In this document: positions 15,501 to 30,500 of the stretch, piece by piece
Layout: every line of letters begins with the position of its first letter
Numbering within the stretch: position 1 is the first letter of the stretch
DNA from: Prostheceraeus crozeri
Taxonomy: Eukaryota; Platyhelminthes; Polycladida; Euryleptidae
Assembly: GCA_907163375.1 (NCBI GenBank)
Contig: CAJQUW010011506.1
Location: 248,001-312,000 of the forward strand
Length of the DNA: 64,000 nucleotides
Direction: 5' to 3'
Program-made: the position numbers and the translations under genes
Notes under the pieces: generated by a model
What the model was told of the DNA's origin: nothing
Seen by the model: only the letters and a program-made list of their open reading frames with translations
Databases searched by the model: none

Positions 15501-18500
15501 ACTTCGTCGCTTATTGAACGGCACATTTGAAAAGTACTATAACAGCTGTGCGATGAGCAGTACAGTGCATGTTTATGGACAAAATTCTCACTTCTATCTT
15601 TCCAGAATTTTCAAACTTTTATTTCAACTCTGTTTCTGTAGACATGCAATAAAATTTCGAGAGAAGTTGCGACCCACAAGATATCAGAAATGAACTCAGG
15701 AACAAAATAATAATACCCTAGCACCAAAACTGCCACTTAATTCTACCTTCTTATCTTTTACTGATTACCGACAATATGAAGATAGTGTAGATCGATTTAA
15801 AATGCTGGAATTCCGCTTGACTGTAATTTTTACGTATGACATCTGATGACGCCGAGCAACTAAAACAGAAGCAATTTCCAACCACGATCAGTCATGTAAT
15901 TTAAATGTCACATTAGATACTTTATTTTCAATTGAAATGGATAATGCAGGCCTGTGGCGCTTACTTACAAAAAATAGAGGAATTTTGACGCTAAAAATAG
16001 AGGAAGTGAAAAATGATTCTTTTGCAAAATTCTAACTTATTTGTGGTATGTGCAAGTGTGTTTGGAAAATTGCACAGCAAAAAACGGTTTTTCAACTCAA
16101 TGAATTGTCTCTAGAACTAGTTCCCTATATACCGCTTGTCCCTCACCCCGCTAGAACCATTCAACTGAACACACATTTTTCCGTTGTAAATATATCCTAT
16201 ATATCTTTTTCTGTTCCCGTCAAGAAGCTCTGCTGGTTCTGATATGTTCTGTATATTCTGTTGGTGTGTGATTTACATATGGATTGAATAAAAAACATTT
16301 TAAACTATCTATTTATTGAAACAAATTAACAAGTTTGTGTAACATGATGCTTGTTATACAAATTGTTCAACGGCACTATGCATCAACTCCAGCATTTCAG
16401 AATTCTCTTGGCGGCATCAAAATCTGAAGAAGAAAGATTTGTACAGAGGATGTAGACTTCATGATGCAATATACTCGTGGATGTACCTTTGGAATAATAG
16501 CCTTTTTCTCAAGAAACTTTACATCAATTGTTTTTGAATGTAGATAGAGAGAAATCTGAAAGTGATCATTTAACCTTTAACAAAGTAGTTTAGTCGAAAA
16601 TCAGTCGACTTACCATTTGCAATTTTACTTTGCTTATGCAATGGCCTATATCTTGAATAAGACAGATTCTCCGTGAACTTTCGCTTATTTGAGTTCTGTT
16701 TATTTTGCATTCGTTGTATCTCATCCAGCTTCGTTTGAGCACTTTCCATCATAGCTTGTGCTACTCCAATATTCTCGACATTCTTATTTTGGATTGCTGT
16801 TTTGATTTTTGCAATAGCTTCCTTCATCAAATTATTTGCCACGGACATTTCTCTCTCCATTATTCGATCCATATCGTGGAATTCTCGCAATCTTGAATTG
16901 ATATTTTCTTTTTCAATTTCGACCTGTTTTTGTTCCGCTTCGGCTTTGGATGTATCTTCCTTACTTTTTTGACGCTTTTGATTTCTGTATGCTGTCTTTG
17001 TAGGTGTCTCGAGCAGCGGTCATTCTTTCTATCAGCGACTTTGTTATCGGCAAATTTTCAGGTTTTTCTCCCAACGACATCAAGCTGTCATTAGTAGTTC
17101 TAAGAGCCTTAATACTTTGAAGAGACAAAGACGTTCTAGTAGTGACCATCAAGAACTTATTCCGTGAAAAGCCTCTTTCAACATCTGCACTTCCTTGAAG
17201 AAGCACAATACTGCTTTACTCAACTTTGTCAAAATTGGGTACTTAATCTGTCCATCAGTCTGCTTAATTTGAAATACTTTGCTCCAGTATGCGTCAACTA
17301 GAACGGAAGAGTACCACGACTCCTGGATCAATGGTTCGATGGAATATTGCATCCATTCATCCACGAGTGAATCAATCTCGTTTGGTTTCACAACAGCTTT
17401 CAAGTTTTGGCTTAATATTTTGACATGAGTCAATCCGTTTTCTTCCGTTCTGCATGAAGGGCTCATGCACCACAAAGACTTCAAAACAGGATTAGAAAGT
17501 GGGAGCTTTTTCGATAGGTGTCCCGCAACCGCGACGTAAAACCTTTAGACATCGGCCCGAAAAATCAAGTGCTGTGATGGAGTACACTGTTTGAGTAACG
17601 ATTTTGCTTTTACCCCTATGTGAATTGTCTCAAGTTGGTTTTCAGTACATTCCATGTCAATTTCTAAAAGCTGATGTCCTTCTTTTTGTGCAACAGTGTT
17701 CGGTCGGATGAACCTCAACAGTAACATTCTGATCAAATCAGACAACTGGGTGGGTGTACAATAAATGTACAAGCGGGCCTTCCGTTTGGAAAAACGTTCA
17801 AATTTGTCAAAAACCGATGAAACAGAGACAATGAAATGGATTTTGGCTTCGAAAGTTCTATCCTGCAGTGCAGCTACCATTCTGTTGTATCGAGCGTTGG
17901 ATGTGCAAATTTTGTTGTTCTGTTTTATAGACACTAAGAAATATTGCTTCAGTGCAACAAATTGCTCTGCTAATCTGATACACACAGGTCCTAGTGACAG
18001 CATCATTAATGTAAACTCCACCTGTAAATTATATATATTAGATAACATTTAATCAATGTATAGGGACCAAAAAACACATTCGAAATCTGTTCGACGTATA
18101 CTTGTATATTTTCCCTACTGATGTCTTTAACAATGATACATCATTATCAACATTAATACATTTTTAGAGGAAATAGAGGAAATTTTCTAAAATAGAGCAT
18201 TTAAGAGGAGAGGGACCAAAAATAGAGGAAATAGAGGACCTGCCACAGGCCTGATAATGTATTTACGTGATGCGATATATAAATAGTGATGAAATTTCGC
18301 ACTACACAGAGATAATAGAAAAATTAGCATTTGAAAAACTGCAACCAAGTAATTTCTTAGCTTTAAACGCAGTGCCTTTGGACACACATGTATGCGAACG
18401 GGATGAAGAATACGATCATAGCTGCGCACATTATAGCCTCATAACTTCATATCACAGAGAATCATCATTAAGCAAGTCCATGGGCAAGGTAACGAAAAAC

Positions 18501-21500
18501 ATTACATGAAAAGGGAGTATATCTGATTACGAGTGCATATGGAATATTAAGCGGCGCTGAATACAACTCAAATGGAGATTTTCAAAAATACATACAGATT
18601 GCATACAGTCTGCTACTATCTTAGTTAGGCCATCTTAGTGCAGAGAATCTCACTAACTACTCATCCAAGTGAATTGTGAGGCATGATAGTCTGCGAATTT
18701 TTGACTTGGGATCCATTATTTGCAGCATCAAACTGATAGTATTACTTATAAAGCTATTATGAGTAGTTTCAAGTATATTCCTATTATTTATATAATCATT
18801 ACATAGATGTATTTGTGAAGATAACATAACTTCATATTTACTTTGTCAATGGTAAATAAGTGAGCAGTTTGTAGGAAATTGATAAAAAATTCTCGATTTT
18901 CAAGAGGCACTTTTTTTAAATGTTTAAATTTTGAATGTTCTCATGGACCAAATTTGATGATATCTGGATTGGTTATCAAAAATTCGTGGAAACTAAAAAT
19001 CACAAAAAATTAAGTCTAAGATGTTATAGGTACCCCTGGTAAAATAGGGTTAAGAAATCATGTTTCCATTTATAATCAATGCCTCACATGTATGCAAATT
19101 GTAAACATCATTAAATTTCCAAAATATCTGTAACCTTAGAAATAGGTCTTATATCGCATTGATATGCATGCTCATCGTCAACTCAAATATCAAGTAATGC
19201 ATATCGCAAAACATGAGTCGACCATTCCAACATTGCGGATATTATGATAACCTTCATTATCGTCATTATCTACCTAGGTACATTGGTGACTTATCTCACC
19301 GGAAGTTGTGAGACAGATGTTTGTATCTATAATCAAGGTTTGGAAGAACAGTAGCATCGGATCAGATCAGTTTGGAATTGTCTGTTGAAAATTTGAATAG
19401 TGGTAAAAAATATAGAAATTCAATTGATTTTGTTGGGTGCAAAAGATGGGTTCACTACGAATGATGAAGGGTTAGATACAATAAAAAAAGAAAATGGTTT
19501 CAGGGACAGGAAACGTCCGGTTGATATCTGCACCGCTGAAGCTGCCACAATCAAACTGCAGATTGGCATGAACTGCATTACGTCATTTTTTCTACTAGTG
19601 AAATGCATGGTCAAGTAGATGATTGCAGTGATGCTGTCACAAAAAGGGTACATGGACGAATATGCGATATTCTTCTCTTTCTTGTAAATAGCAGCATTCT
19701 TGCCGATAGCTCATAGCGACTGGTTGAAGGAATGTCAACAGAGGAGTTGAAAAGACTTGGCATCTAACAACTATAAGCGGTCATTCGATAGTGGAACACG
19801 TTCAGAGAATGGAAGAAGACTCCTGCCCAAGAAACGTTCGTATAGATGTATAGATGTAGGGAGAAGCAATCCTCGGCTCAACTGAGTGAGAGTTGGAGCA
19901 ACAACGAGCAGGACGACTTCCAGAAGTTCAGTCCTTCGACAACTAACATGCCTTATCGGTACATTACACGCCCCATTTTTCTAAAACGGGGAATATCGTA
20001 GAGTGAATGGCTGAGAGCCGCATGTGGTCGACAGCAATTTATGCCGCAGAAGACTGACGTTGATTCAATTTCGAACGATGCTACTCCAGCATTGATAGCA
20101 AAGATGGTCCCACCTCGACCTCGATGAAGGAATTTGTAATCGATGTAATCGGACTGAATATCTGCATGTTTCAGGTTTCATGGAATTTATATTCTTTGTC
20201 TAATACATAAGCAAGTTTTTCATCCTGATTCCCTTCCGCACGCATTGACTTTGAGTACTTTTTAAAAAAGCTTTACACCGGCTTCAGTCTGAAGAACCGC
20301 CAAACCCCCGCTTTGGGAGAGTTGTGACGTTTGAGTTTCATTTTTTTTTCATTCAGTTGGGAGTTTGCTGTCAGAACTGTAAGCACGCGTTATTTGATGG
20401 GCAAACCAGGATGCAAAAGGGACGACATTCTGTTCCTCACACGCAATAAGAAATGGAAGCAGTCAGTTCCATGTATATAGAGTGCATATGCTAGCATCTA
20501 TTATATTTGGATAGTTACTTTCTGTGTTTTAACTTAGAAAGTTCATGGCATAAGCACATTGGGGGGGGGGGGGGGACGTTTGTGTAACGCAATACCATTT
20601 TTCAACTGAAACTATCAAAGAAGAAGACAATTATCTGTAACTGCTGGAAACCGGCATAATTACAAACATTTTATTCTGTCTCTCAGAAACATTGTTTTTA
20701 CTGCAATTGCTACGCATTTACGTAATATAACGGTGTATGTATTTATTGTCTTAGATAAATATTTTTTAAGTAACAGTGTTGGAAAATGTCATTTTTATCT
20801 GCAACTGCCAATTAATTAATTGCCTTGCGTTTTATTAGCAACTACCTAAATTATACATATGAATAGGCTGCACATAATACATGCAGGCCCTTGCCATAAG
20901 GAAGAAGCTACTGATGGATTCTCTTATAAGTTTCTGCGCATCGAATTACAAAGACGTGAAAAAAACATGCATACCCTTTTCCTAGCTGCTCGTACTCTGT
21001 CTTACATATAATAATTTTTGAGGTCGATCAATATCGAATTGAGGTTGAATCTGTGATTGCTACAGTTCAGCACGTTTTAAGATTGAAATACAAGCCGGCA
21101 ATCTAAAGAACACAAAATCAATACGATTATTTTTTTTGCTTCAAATAAATTACATTTACAGTTTTTGATAGCATTTCCACAAATCTGCCTGCTTAACATT
21201 TTTGCTAGTAGTTGTTCAATGCTGCATCTATCATCAATCATTGACATTGTCGCAAGTCTGTCCGATCTCTATGGTCAGTTGTCTGTTTCAAATATTCAAA
21301 TGCCAATAGACCTCAATTTCATTCATTCTCTACATTGCAATTTGAAACTTTTGAAAAATATGAAAATTAAGAACATCGAAATCACAAGATTATAGCCAGA
21401 TTGCCAACTTATATTTGCAGGGCAATAGAAGAATAGAGATCAGTTGCCGGATAACCTGACTGCTCAAATCAGCGTCATGGTGAAAAGAATGTTACATTAT

Positions 21501-24500
21501 CATATAGCATTAACATAAATGTTGAAATGCGTACTTACGATATTTTAGCTGTGAAATGGAAAGAAGACGCAAATATGAAAAGTATAGTGAGTCACTGACA
21601 CAAGAATTAATTTTCCATTTGTTCTCAAATGGAGCTGGAAGAGCATCTCGTAATCAAAGCTCAAGCGTTCGGTGATTTTAGATCAAAGCAATGTTCTTGG
21701 GCCAACTGAAAGATGTCTTTCTTAAACTCAATTATTTTGTTGCATCACTTAATTCATGGAATCATACTAGATCAGCAATCTGCTGCACGGGTGCGCGGAC
21801 TTGGACCCTTTTCTAAATCCAGTCGGAGCAGGAGACTGCTCAAAATTCCGTAAAGTACGACGCTTTAACTATCTTCTTCCTCGTTTTACGCCTCTTCTTC
21901 CCGGTCCCGGGACTGGACGAAGTTTCGATGACCCGCTTCCATTTCAAACGATCAAGAGCAATGTCTTCCGACACCTCTATCGTCTCCATGTCTTCTTGAA
22001 TGAAAGCTTGCAAAGCTTCTTAGGTCTTCCTGGTGGTCGGCGACGTCAACAGTGGCACACTTCACCGATGTCATCTTCGGCCCGTTTCACGTGGCCAAAC
22101 CAGCGTATACGTCTTTAACGCAGATAAACCGAAAGTTCGGGCAAGCCAAAGCTGTTCGCTGCTCTTTTGCTCCTTGCTGAAGCTTTTACTATCCATCTAT
22201 TATTTAACATTTTCATACCATTAACAATGATCTCGGGTCTATGTCAATGACATGATCAGCGACAGGGGCGAGGTTGCAAGTTTTGCCACAAACAAGAGCT
22301 ATACTAGGCTAGAGGTACTGGGAGCCCCAATCCACAGGCATCGAAGGCTCCAAAGAAACTAGACTATGCTCTGTTTTGGCCCGAAACTTGAAAAGAGCAT
22401 GGAATGAAAAATAATGCCATTGATGGTCAAACAGGGTTATCATCTATTTCCGGAGCTTCATTAATTTATCTTATCGCTCAAACAGACATCGTGATATTCG
22501 ACAATCAACCACATGCATTAACTAGACCGGAGGCACTAGATGTCAGCATACGATTTTCATCATATGATGCCGTAAGTCCGATGTACGTCACATAGATAAA
22601 TTATCAGCTGTGCTGCATCACATAGCTGGAGCCAACATTAACCAACCTAATGCTGCTACGTAAAATGGACAGGGAATCCTGGACAATGAACACACATCAA
22701 TATTTGAAAACGAAAGGTTTGTTAATTCTGTGTCATTGAGTCATGCTTGAGAAGCTGATAATTCAGGATATTTAGTTAGCACACCCGACCTACTTTCGGT
22801 GATATTATTTACATCACATTGACATATACATTCTCTGCACAACAAAAGCAAATAGCGGTTTGTCGTCTAAAACTTGAGCCCTAAATTTACATCTGTACGA
22901 ATATTATCTTACCTGAAGGAGTAAATATGGACATATTGATCTAATACAACTACTAGACGGTCTCTCCTCATCCTGACGGCGTAAACTTCTCGATCAAACG
23001 TCAGAGTTACAGTCACTTGTTTGGCGACATCATCCCACACGATCACTTGCTTAGTTGAATATTTGGAATTATTCGAGTGAGGGATTAATGCCAAATAATT
23101 GCAGCGATACAACATCTCAATCCACCCGAAACCACCTGAGCCACCTGTAGTATCTGAAATGAATGAGAACATTAATAACCACTACGAAAGTATACATGCA
23201 AATTATATGACAAAGCATATCTAAGTGATTCCTATCTGTAACTTGCCAGTTTACTATGAGTAATTCCCTATGCATGTAGGAATACATTAATTTAGTTCAA
23301 CATCGGCCAATAATACCCAGTTTGAGTCATGTGATTTTTTCGACTTTTTCAGGTCGAAAACTATCGGTTTCGCAGTTGAGAGTTGAAATATTCCAACCAC
23401 TTTATTGTCGCATCTCATTTAAAAATATGACATGTTCAACGTCACTGCTAGCTCAAAATAAGCTTGGGCAGTGAATACGTGTTTAAGCTTTACAGCTGTG
23501 CTGTGAAATCTTCCTGTTGACTTCCGATGACATTTTCAGGGCTTGACCTTGTGACCAAAAGATCGATAAGTAATGCACTTAATCACTGTAATAAAGATGC
23601 AATCTCGGGAATTAGCTCCCATGAATGAACGAAGCTCAACGAAAATGTAACGAATTGTTTGAGTTGTCTAAGTACCCTAGTCGAGAAAAATGAGGTTCCC
23701 AATCTCCTCTTTCACCTGCTATGTCAGTCATTCGGCCTTGCAAGATTTTCAAAGTTCATTTGAACAGATGGATCTTACGATTAAATTAACCAAATCTTTG
23801 AATAATATTCCCAATAAAGCAAAGATATCATCTTACATGATATTGCTGTATCGGATATCGGTATTGGAATTCAATACGAGAGATGAGAGATAGCACATAT
23901 CTACAATATGAGTGCATAACACATTCCTACTGGAGCATTCGATATTTACGGCTTCGAGTTTTCCGCCGGTAATGCTGGTGATTCATCGTGACTACTACTG
24001 CAAGTATAACTTTTTTATCAACAAGAATTTCTTTCATTGATATATCTTATAGGAATCACATAAAGAGTAGCATACCAAACCGTTGCTTTTGTTTTAAAGG
24101 ATCCGTGTTGTATATCCGAAATCCGTTGTCCATTCCACACGCAAAACAGCCTGAAATGCATATTAAAAGACACATGAAATATGACCCTCAATGCAACTGA
24201 CTTTGAAAAAAGCAACAATAGAGCAATTCCATGCGCAATAGCGTTACATCACTAAATTTCAATGACCTTTTTGTAGTAGATATTAATAGCGCGGCAAATA
24301 ATTTCCAGATAAAATGGTTAATCGATGCCCTGATGTTTGATATGTTTACATGCTATTATTACTTCGTCATTCGCAATTGGTGAGGCACTAATTAATTAAG
24401 GTCAAACGTAATAACGTTGGACGAATCGACATGAAAATCGAGTAGCGGTTACTTAAGTGAAAAAGTCTGCGAAATGAAAGATTGAACCAAGACTATTATA

Positions 24501-27500
24501 CCACAAAAAGGAAGTTTAAGATGATATCAGTATCACAGAAGTTGCTGGAATTGAATTCGCACATTCTCTAGTAGTGATCTTAAAAGTTTACTCCGGATGA
24601 TTTTTTAAGATAACCTCAATCGCATGTGCGGTGGAAAAGAAGTCATTCGACGTAACTCTCGGCAGTGAAAATTGTTTCATTAAGTCGCTAGAACTGAATG
24701 AAAATACATGATGACGTCATCGACAATCTGTGCATGAGGACAATAGCATGGGAGCACGAGGGAAACGTGCAGGCAAGCTTCAGATTTAAGACGCACCGAT
24801 GAATGAATTGCATCTTTATCGCATGCAGTGACGAACAGGCATCAAAATGAAAGCACATTATTTCAAATAGCAACATTTTCATCGGGAGATTCATTTTAAA
24901 ATTTGTTGCAAAAATGGTGCAGTGCTGTGTTTTCGGATGCATCAACAAAACCAATGCTGAACGTAACAATGCTTCTATAGAGATTCCCAGCAAAAGCTTT
25001 CTCGTTCATTAGATGGTGTCGACGCATAGGACGGAAAAACTTTACTCTCAATAAACATGGTCGTGTATGCTCTGACCACTTCGCCTAAGTCGAGAAGACA
25101 ATGAATCTGTGATAAGCTATGCTGTCTGACCAATATTGAATGAAACAGTCTCTATTTCGTTTGCGACCACTCCAATACCATGCCTCAAAATTACTTCTGT
25201 CTCAAAGTGATCTAAATTCAATGATTTCGCACTAGAACAGAATTCAAGACTTTATTAGGAAGTATCGCAAATTAGAACCATTACGATAAATCTAAATATT
25301 CTTATTATCTTTTATCAGACAAAATATTAGCAAGTATTTGCATTCAGGTACGTGTGCATTTATTGTTTATCATAATTATATTGAATGAATAAAATCTGAC
25401 TCCAGAAATGGTCGGCGGAATTGGAAAAAGTAATCTGCTGAATCTTCTTAATTGTTATGGAAATTAATTTCTTCTTCGAAAAGCATGCCCTAACACGTGA
25501 AAACACTCGATCACTTCTCATGACTTCTTTTTGACGATTGTTGAAACCATCGGTTCGTCCCATACCCGCTTTAGTCAACGACTCGTAGCGGTCGTAGGAG
25601 GGTTACCTGTTGCTAATTCACTCATTAGGATGATCACCAATGACGTCATCAGGAACTTTTGCATTGCTTTTACGCTTTTGACGATTCGGTTTCGACGACC
25701 TTGAGTGAACTGATTCAAGCAGCTAGAGTCAGACCTTAGATCATACACAATTAAATGGAAGCCGAAAAACCTCCAGAGTACACCTGTAACAAAGGAATCG
25801 CAATAACGCTACAGTTGAAGCGCATAACGTTGCACGTACCAAGCCAGGATTTAAATTTGGCTGAGGTGAAAGAAACGTCGTCTACGTCGGTAGATTCACT
25901 CTGATGAAGCCTACACGAGAACAGACAGAAACTTCTACGGAATGGATTCGCTCGCATTAGCACTATACACAGAATGTCCCAGAGAGCACTTGACTTTGGG
26001 ATTCACGGTGATCAAAATTACAAGCATCTTGGGTCTATGTAAAGAATTCAACTTTAACATTCTTGCAAGCATCGATTAGTCAAGTGATTGACCCACCGAC
26101 AATTTGCAAATCGCATGTCGACGACCCAACGATTTAGCACCGATACAGCCCATCACCCCTGAAAATAAGTGATTAACATTGAGATTCAAACTACATATTT
26201 AATCATGATTCGGATATCTTTTGCTTTCCATGGGCGGTCATAAAATGCCCACTTAATTTGAGTATCACGATCGAATAACAAATGAGACAGCAATCTCAAT
26301 ATAAATTGTGACATGATAAATGGTCCCAAATATTAGCTCAAATAAAGCTATCCCATTGAAAGCCTCAAAAAACTGAATAACAGAAAAGCTCTCAGCAGCA
26401 TCTAAAATCTATGTTTCTGCCAAACAGTTATCTGGAAAGCTAGAATGTAATTGTAAATTGCATTTATGTGTATTTGAGGAGTAATTGCGATGCAACGTTA
26501 TTAGGCATAGAAATATTCTGTGACACCTTAATATATTAAGAATTTGAATGCAAAACGCGTATACTGGCAAATTTGAAAAGTCGGCGATAATCCTCAGAAA
26601 TAGTACTTAGGGGTAGATGGATATTCTGGTAAGTAGTTTAGTCGAAAGCATCTCTCTATACAGCATTGACTTAGATGTTTAGCTTCGATGCAAAGCGGGA
26701 TAGCCGCGATGTTTTTATGCGAAACGCGACAGGCGTCCATAGGATCATTTGAGTTACTAAGAAAGCAATATTATGTAACATCGTCTTTTCCATTTCTCGG
26801 ATTTACACTGGATTCATCTTACCCATTTGCACCGATTTCAAATGCGCAGCAATTTTAGTCATGAGCTAAGGTCAATTATTCACTCATTGGTAATAGAATG
26901 ACGTTATCTATCTCCAGTCAGTAATCGTAATCATGAGATGTGGTAACTTGAACAAACCAAATGTGTTAAAGCTTTATTCAAAATGTTGCTACAACACATT
27001 GACACATTGCTAGCATCCGAATCGATTTTGAATGATATAATAACGGCACATTAAAATGGGACAAATAGAGGACAATCTGCTTTTTCGAATCATTCGTTTG
27101 TTATGCTGTTTTCTCCTAATGAGTTGAAATCAAAAAGTTACTAAGATTTCAATAATATTTATACCAGCGGTGTCCCGAGTTTCTTTCTGATTTCAGGGAT
27201 TTGATTAATGGCATTAATTAATCGAATTTTAAATTCTTCAACCGAAGATGGAAGCAATTCTCAAGCAGTATTCATGACAGGGAAAAGACAAGTCTCTCTC
27301 CAATCATACAAGTATAAACTCAATTGGTGAATATTGCTATGCGCTATAAACGTCATTGAAGGACATTGACGTTTCATTGGCAGTAATTTGATTTCTTGAA
27401 GCTCCTTAAAACACAATTTCATAAAGGAATTTGAGGAAACCATATTTCAGATCGGCAGCTATTGCGTGAAGACTTAGCAGACAGGTAGACCATTCTTGCA

Positions 27501-30500
27501 ATCTTACATGAAATTGTATTATACGTCACTTTCCGTCATTCAAGGTTCGAGAAGGAGTTCCTGACAAATTTCAAAGCAGAATCAGGGAGACAAAACTCAG
27601 TACTCCTACGTGCGTTCAACTAAATGAGCCCAAAAATTCCCAAAAATAGGGAGCGTGAAAAAGAAAGCGTAGATCTTCTAGCGATTGAGACAAGTCTCTC
27701 ACGCTGTCCAGAATCCAAATGGACCTATGATCGATCGAAAGTCTCTCATTCTGAAGAATTTGTACCCAAAAAGTTGGAATGGGGAATAAAAAATCTCGAC
27801 CATCTAATGATCAAGGGAAGTAGTCTCCTACTCCTCCCAGATAGAATAAATTGGTGAGATCCATTCCCCCAAAAGAACTGGGACGGGGAAAAGGAAAACG
27901 TCGCATTATGACCCGAAAATTCATCTATCAATTGGTCCCGGTGAAGCACGGAAAATTTGATAAATTCCGAAAAAATAGGAGTAGAAAAGAGAAAGCTTTG
28001 ACCATGAGCTGACCGAAACGTTTCTCACTGTGCCTAATTAAGTCCAAATGTATCAACTGTATGATAAAAAACGTGTTGATATTTGTAGGCACCTATATAT
28101 TTCCCTACTTGATATGGGCTTCGTCAGTGGCGTATGTTCAAATACACGCATTTGTCTCAATCGGCACCAGTGTTTGTAGTCCGTCAGCTCAGAATTTTCG
28201 GGCCACGGGTCTGGATCTGCTTTAATGAACGTATAGACGGCCTATGCACTTTCGTAGATGTGCGTTTATGCTAGTCTTACATTGCAGTACATAACGGTTC
28301 TTACTTTACGAGTAAGACGCATGTGAGTGAGGAAGAATGAGACATAGTAATTACTTTGATATTTTATCAAAAACAAATCTTTGATGCATATAACTATGAA
28401 ACAATAACCAGAGTTTCAAACATATTCATGGCTTTAACATACTCGGGCGAAAATACACGTGACTGATGACCACCAGTGGAGGACGATTTCATATCTTATA
28501 GTCTTCTTTAAGCACCATAATTCAATAGTTTTCAACCGATAGAAATTAAGCCAAATGGATTAAGCCACTACTTGGTCGACAAAATGGTCACGGCCGTATT
28601 CAATTTTTTCGGGCATTCGTGACATTTTCGGGTCTGACCCGAATTCGTGCCAGACTACGAACAGCTCGGCACCAATGAAGTACGGCAAATTCCAAAAAAT
28701 AAGAAAAATATGAGATCCAGGGTGGCGGCCAAATTTCAAGCCTCAAATTCCCGGGCTGTTTTTCCGAACTTCCATCCGATTTTTCAGATTTACCAGATAT
28801 GCCATTCCAATTGCACCGCTCAAAATTATCCGGACACTTCTTCAAACTATCTTCACCATAAAATTTGAGACATTTCCTGTTTGAATTTTGAAACTAAATT
28901 TTGACGTATTAGATTATGAACGATATTTGACTTTACCGCACTCAGTTATCGAAATTTTTGAATTCTGTGAGCGCTGGTTCTTAAGTTTATAAGCATGACC
29001 TTTTCCTCAATGGCCTACACCTAATGAACTGCTTGGGATCTGAATGATTTCATATCGACAGAAAAGCTAATTTCCTGAACTTTCCAAAGATCAAAAATTC
29101 TTCATTTTCATCATCTGATTCATAAAATTCTAGAAAGTTGTATTCAGCCGATTTATCAGACTGAAATGATCATACATGATAAGTTGAAGCAACAAATGAC
29201 AAGCAACAACCATGATATCAAAATGTACATGCAATGGCACGTTGACACCAAGCTGTCAAGAAATATCACCACAAAAGCCAGGAAACTGCCATACTGGACG
29301 AAGACCTCAAACGCCACTTGTTCGTGCGGTTCGCGGGACTGAATAGAATAGGACCGACGTTCCTCCGCGTGTCGTAAGAGGCGACTAAAAGGGGCCTTTT
29401 GCCGCTGCAGCTGTGGCGTCGGCAGTTTGATGTCTTATTCTCATTGCCTTGCCTCAGTGGCTATACTAAGTTGATGTTGCTCGGGATCCTGACTGCCGTA
29501 GCTTAGCTGTTGGGATATGCAGCAAAGTTCCTTGATCTTCCTCCCCTAAGGTATACGAGTATCTAGCTATGCCTCGTTCAAGGTCCCCTCAGCGATGGCC
29601 GCCGCCCCTCTTCGGAGGTAGGGGGTGGGGTAGGCCATTGTGGGTCTTGCCTCCGAGTTTAATGAAAATCACCCTGCATGACCAGCTTTGTCTTCGGCAT
29701 GGTAGTACCCCAGTGGTATCGCAATGGCCATCTCCTCGCCAGCAGTAGGCATGCACTTGCCTACTGGTTGTGTCGCTTCGTATTGTCTTGACATGAAGCC
29801 TTCTATCTGCCGGACGGAGCCGGGTAAAACAAAACAACCGTAAACGCCAGAAGTACTCCAACTTATCATCCTTTTTGTATGATAAGCTTGCGTAGAAGCA
29901 ATAGACGCATGGTAACCGTCTGTCATAAAATTTGTGTCTGATGTTTCCACCAAAGTCAGATATAATACTGGAGAATCAAGGTATTATAATCTTTCTTAAT
30001 TCAAAAGATAGTGATGGTGGTACAAATTGACTAAAGGCAAAAATTAAATGAAAAAAAGTTATGAAAACAAAATTAATCAGTTAATGAAAAGGAAATATTT
30101 TGGATCATCAGCAAGCATGAAAAATGAAACCTTTCATCATTGTAAAATCATTTAGACCTCATAAACAGTTCACGGCAACAAGCCACTGAATAAGTGTATG
30201 ATCACCTGTGCTTGATTCAAAAAATAATTAAGCAGCTAAATATAAGATTAAATGTGCAGGTCTAATTAAGTTTAATCAAAAAACTTGTATGGCTCTGATT
30301 ACTTAGAAAACAATAGGCTTATCAAGTATCACCTTTTTAATAGGCCATCAGCTAATCCTGTACTCTTGAAATATTAAAGATTTTATTTGAGCGTCGATTA
30401 GTAAGTCGGTGTACTTAAATTTACCTAATTTCTTACTTGGAATGGTATTTATTGATATATTTCTCGCGTTTCTGGCATTGACGTTGACGCAGCAAGGAAC

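Larger units (their letters stand above)
14517..22912 (-). other. WIPI3 intron 3 (8.4 kb)
   Basis: Donor is gtaaga and acceptor is catttcag on the minus strand. It holds the hAT element at 15.9-18.3 kb, a G15 run at 20.56 kb and a LINE 3' fragment at 21.9 kb. The stretches 18.3-20.5 and 20.6-21.8 kb show nothing I can identify. Confidence 0.85.

Noticed and set aside
25898-25935. CTGATGA followed by GAAAC, resembling a hammerhead core
   Set aside because: The intervening sequence does not form a credible stem II and no retroelement end is nearby.
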